A DNA stretch of 64,000 nt from Allomyces macrogynus ATCC 38327 (lineage: Eukaryota > Blastocladiomycota > Blastocladiomycetes > Blastocladiales > Blastocladiaceae), in the NCBI GenBank assembly GCA_000151295.1, contig GG745358.1:596844-660843 (forward strand), given 5' to 3'. The translations under genes and the position numbers were made by a program. The notes beneath the pieces are model-generated. The model saw nothing but the letters and a program-made list of their open reading frames with translations. It was not told where the DNA came from and made no database searches. Each line of letters opens with the position of its first letter. Position 1 is the stretch's first letter. This document shows, piece by piece, positions 60,003 to 64,000 of the stretch.

Positions 60003-61640
60003 ACCACACATTGCATCCAGTTCCAAGTTCTTGTGCACTGTGCTCTCCAGTCTTCCAACCATGGTGCCACTGCTGCCCACCCGCCCATATGCACGAGAAA
60101 AGGCCCTATGTGATTGCCAACTTTGCACCATTCAACAAATTGTGGACCTAAGTCTGCCTGCTTTGTCATTCACTTTTACTCGAGTGACAATTTGCAACCA
60201 CAAGTGCAAGAACAAGGAGTACTTGTCAGTCCTCCTGTCAATGTGCAACACTCATCCAAACCGCATCATGATTGAGAGGATCAAGGAGGCGCTTGACAGT
60301 CTGGTCCCAGCTCATGAACACAGTCACCCAGGTGTCAATGCTGACACTCTCCAGCATGCACTCAACTGGGTGGATCAAGAAGAGCATGGTGCTTCAGCGA
60401 TTCCACCAGTTCCAGATAATGACGTGGAAATGGACAACTTACATGTTGATCAGCACACTCCATTTATTCTAGTTGCCCAAGTCGCTCTGCCCGCCCAAGT
60501 AGTTGCCCCTCTTGTTGCTCATGACCAGCTCTTGCCTGATCCAATGCTAAACACAGACACTCTTGCACAGGTTGAGCGCTGGAAATGGATTGGTGAAGGA
60601 GTTGTTGCAGGTTGGTGGTAGAGAACCTGTGCAAGATTCTTTGGCCAGTGAAGTTGATGCTGCTGCTGTTGTTATCCATACCTGGTGTCATCACAGAGCC
60701 AACCATGACCCTACTCAATCATTGCGACGATCAGAGCAGCAGCAGACCCAAACTGACTTTGGTGATGCAATTTTGTATGACCAGTCAGGCATGGACAATG
60801 GGGCTGATGAGTGTCCACTGTTCAATTACCAGACGTTGATTGGATTGCAGGATGCTGAGTTACTTGAGCAGCACTCAGATGAGGAACTGGCCGATTTGCT
60901 TGGAGAGGTCAACAACTTGCCCAATGCATCATTTGAGCCATCACTTCAAAACCAAACCACAACGTCTTAACCAGTTAATGTGATCCAGAAGCTTCCATTG
61001 CCACTCAAATTCTTTGTTCTCGGATTGACAGCAATTGCTGTTGTATATGGGGCCTCGCATCAGCTCTTTGCATTGATCCAAAACCTTCTCAATGCCATAC
61101 TTCAGCTCTTTGGTCAGCAGGCCATAGAGTATGGGTGCTTCCATCGCCTCAACACGAAAACGCCCTTGTACCAGTCGTGGAATAGATCTTAGGGTCGATT
61201 TGGCTTCAAGGTCGATCCACAAGTTTATGTGTCTTGCCCAACTTGCCACAAGCTCTATGAGTTGCCTATTAGCACAGGCAGCTTGTGCACTGACCAGTCA
61301 TTCCCAGACTTGGCCACGTGTGGCACAGCATTGTTTTGTGCTGGCTCTGAGCAACAGGGACGAAACACGTCAGCAGACAGTTCTCTTTCAGTGGGGCAGG
61401 GCAGGGGTGTGCAAAGGACACCCACCCACATGCCACTGGCTCTTTTGAACTCACACTGCAGTGTGCCTGCTGTCACTCAGGGGAACACAACAAACAGCAG
61501 AGAGGACTTGGCCCTCAGCAGCATGCACATTGGCGACAGTGGCGGCCATGAACCGTCTCTGCACACCAGCCTTCACACATGCAACAGCATCATGGGGTGC
61601 ATTAGCTGCCACCCACCATGCTGCTGGGGCAGAGAATGAG
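60003..61640 (+). mobile_element. Possible decayed Tnp2/CACTA-type transposon ORF
   Basis: Protein-like pieces lie in order on the plus strand. A Cys-containing start (60061 on: MVPLLPTRPYAREKALCDCQ, LC, CNHKCKNKEY) is followed by an acidic region (VDQEEHGASAIPPVPDNDVE) that shifts frame near 60605 and continues (DNGADECPLFNYQTLIGLQD, DEELADLLGEV) to a stop at 60968-60970. A hydrophobic segment follows (LKFFVLGLTAIAVVYGASHQ, 61010-61070). After a stop comes a zinc-ribbon-like stretch (FGFKVDPQVYVSCPTCHKLY, ELP, then C and ATCGTALFC, 61195-61330). The order of an N-terminal Cys motif, an acidic segment, a hydrophobic segment and then VxCPxCxxLYxLP with later Cys resembles the N-terminal half of Tnp2-family transposases in fungal CACTA-like elements. 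No catalytic core, terminal repeats or target-site duplication were found, so the assignment is tentative. Confidence 0.4.
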
Positions 61641-64000
61641 TGAATGGGAACGACGAGAACAGTATGGTGGACAACAGCAGCCGCCATCAGCTCAGCCCAA
61701 AGTGAAGGGGAGAGGGGAGGAGAAGGAAACCCACATTGGTCACCACTGGTTGGGCTTGTGCATGACCACACTGTGCGCCTGTGGACAGTGGTCTGTCATG
61801 CTGGTCCTGGCATGGGACCAGGACAAGGTGCACCAGCTTCAGCAACACCACATGATCAACTCACATGGAAAAAGGGGGCCAGTTCCCATTGTTGCAGCCA
61901 AGCGCAGCAAGGCAGCAGAGAGTGGTGACAAGGACGGAAAGGTGGAAGTGCACAATGTTGCACATTGACGACAGCAGTCCTGATGAAGAGAGGACTGGAG
62001 GTAGTCATGACAGGCTGCAAACAGCAGCCTGAGGTCGTGGCATATTTACACGGGCCGAAGTGTGGCAGAAGGTGTGTAAGAAAATGAAAGGAAAAGGGTC
62101 ATGTCTGCCAGGGAGTGAACTGTGGGTGGGAGCAAGGTCAGGTTCAAACTGGCGACCTCAACTCAGTGGCCAGGAGTCAGAGATCAGTCCTGGTCGTGCA
62201 AACTGCCACTGACCAGTTCTGAATCCTGCTGCCAAGCACCAACAGGACCACTGAGGGCGCTGTCTGATGGTGGCCCTGCAACAATCGTCCAACAGAAGTG
62301 GGCCCTGCACCAGTCAGTGCATCATTTTTCTCACCTTGTCAAAGCAGGCACTGAATTCTTGATGCTCGAATTTTTCTCTTCTGCCCAGATCGCCCTTTGA
62401 GAAGCCTGGCACCATGCAATTGAACCTGATGAGACCACGATTCTGTCAAACTCTGGCTCATTGCATGACTGTGTGTTCTCTATTGCACACACGCCCCAAC
62501 TGAGCCCTGCCCAGCTCACTATGATCGCCCAGATTCGAAGGATTGGGATCACATTTGCCAGGTATGAGTCGGATCAGATCGTCCTTCTTGGCAGGTCAGT
62601 GAGCAAGAAGGAGCAGGAGGATAGCAGGCTGGCCATGCACCAGGAATATGCTGTGGGTGGATTGGGAGCTGTGCATGCTGGCATGTCCACCTCACACATT
62701 GAGCAGGGTGCTGATGGATCACAGCACATCATCACGATGGTAAGGAAGGGCACCATGGGCTGTGTCAAGGGCACTGCTCTCAATCCAGTCCGCCTGGCTG
62801 CCCTGGTCGCTGGTCGTGCATTATGTCTCAGTGTATGCAGGTGTCTGTGCAAGTCACCTCATCAATGAAGTGTAGTATGCACACTCAGCCACCTTGTGTG
62901 GTGTGACAGTCCACTCATGTGCAAATACACACTCCCATTGTCACATTCCAGATCCCTGAGAAGACTGTTCTCTCATTTGGGCAAGTTGTCATGTTTTTTG
63001 TCATGATTACATTGCTGTCCACCCACTTGCTCCATGTGACCCACATGCTAAGCACAACCAATGTCGGTTTTTGTCAGTTCCACACCACTTGGCACTGATC
63101 CACAAACTGTCAAAAGTGCCACTGGAAAATGCACTTGTGGCTGATCAAGATGCTGATCTATTTGCTCTTCCTAATCCTAATGAGGACAGGGATGGAGCTG
63201 GAGGGGAGGCAGATCCAGCACATGTGGTGGTGCCAATTTCGAGTTTGCTTGGACGTGGGATTGTCACATTTGTGAAGGTCCCACAATGTGGTGACTGTAG
63301 TGAGTGACTACTCATTGCCTTGCTTGGAGCATATCCATTACCTCACATGAAAATGTACAGCATACTCAGCCCAACTTGGGCAACGACTCAACCCACACAA
63401 CAACCCATGCAACAATTGTAAGAACATGCATGATGACATCATGCAGGCACACCACCACGACCATGGCCCTGTCCACAGCCATGAGAAGCAATCAAATGTG
63501 TGCAATGGACTGGAGGGTTGTCACAAAGATCAATCTCTTGACTCACCAGGCTGACAGACTGATGGTAGAATGGGACCAGACTGGGATCCATAAGGCGCCC
63601 ATCAGTTTGAGCCCCAGCTGCATTTCCAATGTTGTTCCCTACCACCCCCACCCCCCCACCCCCCCTGTGCCTCAGCAACCTCTCCAACATTGAAGTTTGG
63701 CTGACAGCTGCCTGGGCCCTGTATTTTGGAATACAGGCACCCTTGAACTTTGGGTCTGAACCACTGTGTGTGTTGTGACACTCAATTTTTATTTTTTTAT
63801 GACTCTTGCCAGCTGCCAAGGATTTGCATCAATCGTGTCAGAACAGTGCCAGCTCCCATGCAACAGCATCAGTCCTTCCTCTTATTAACCAGCCACAAAA
63901 CGAAACGGCGAAAAATTGGGTGGAGAATGATGGACAAGTCTTTCAATGAAGACATGTTGCAGTTGCAGGTTGGACTTGGGTGTTTTCAAACCAACAAGAT
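61641..64000. other. Less GC-rich tail, no intact gene recognised
   Basis: Short frames only. One plus-strand piece near 62461-62868 (HTPQLSPAQLTMIAQIRRIG) could be a further fragment of the same decayed element. A C/A-rich stretch lies near 63640-63680. The window ends without a recognisable start. Confidence 0.4.

Overview
The window reads as nuclear DNA of a zoosporic (flagellated) true fungus, most likely of the Blastocladiomycota (Allomyces/Catenaria-like) or a related chytrid lineage. The evidence is a combination. There is a clear intraflagellar-transport gene (IFT56/TTC26/DYF-13). There are also typically fungal genes: a Zn(II)2Cys6 factor with a Fungal_trans domain, a SIP5-like RING protein and a proteinase-K-like subtilase. 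The coding DNA is GC-rich, with many short GT-AG introns of about 58-100 nt. Two runs of N (7426-7525 and 35754-35914) mark a draft scaffold. The species is an inference.

Layout. 1-8 kb: the 3' end of a PEX6 peroxisomal AAA ATPase, a Ser-rich secreted (probably GPI-anchored) protein, a GPCR-like seven-helix protein, then about 2.5 kb of low-complexity DNA. 8.3-11.1 kb: a protein joining a U-box, an FHA domain, SAM-like and CUE-like segments and polyglutamine. 11.1-23.0 kb: an Old Yellow Enzyme (OYE, YqjM-like class) cluster. Two identical intronless OYE genes sit in the arms of a 2,770-bp inverted repeat with no difference found (11082-13851 and 17428-20197). Two decayed OYE copies lie in the spacer, a third lies outside the right arm, and a divergent intact paralogue with one intron follows (21775-23008).

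23.7-42.3 kb: IFT56, a secreted subtilase with 8 exons, an unrecognised 657-residue protein, a VIP36/ERGIC-53-type L-type lectin, an F-box protein, a SIP5-like RING protein and an AT-hook/HMG-box chromatin protein whose 3' half is broken by frame changes. 42.3-57.2 kb: a 144-residue secreted protein behind a strong TATA box, a 1,673-residue kinesin-4-like motor, and an 1,181-residue Zn2Cys6 transcription factor whose first zinc-binding cysteines lie on a 17-nt microexon. 57.3-64 kb: DNA that looks less GC-rich and has no intact gene, with traces that resemble a decayed Tnp2/CACTA-type transposon.

The genes do not form one pathway. Functional threads are the secretory route (lectin cargo receptor, secreted protease, two small secreted proteins), ubiquitin ligation (U-box/FHA, F-box, SIP5-like) and microtubule/cilium biology (IFT56, kinesin). 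The most unusual structure is the OYE palindrome. It gives two matching copies of promoter plus gene beside decayed relatives, as expected for recent inverted duplication or continuing gene conversion. Several otherwise intact genes carry single apparent frame breaks, so local sequence error must be considered.
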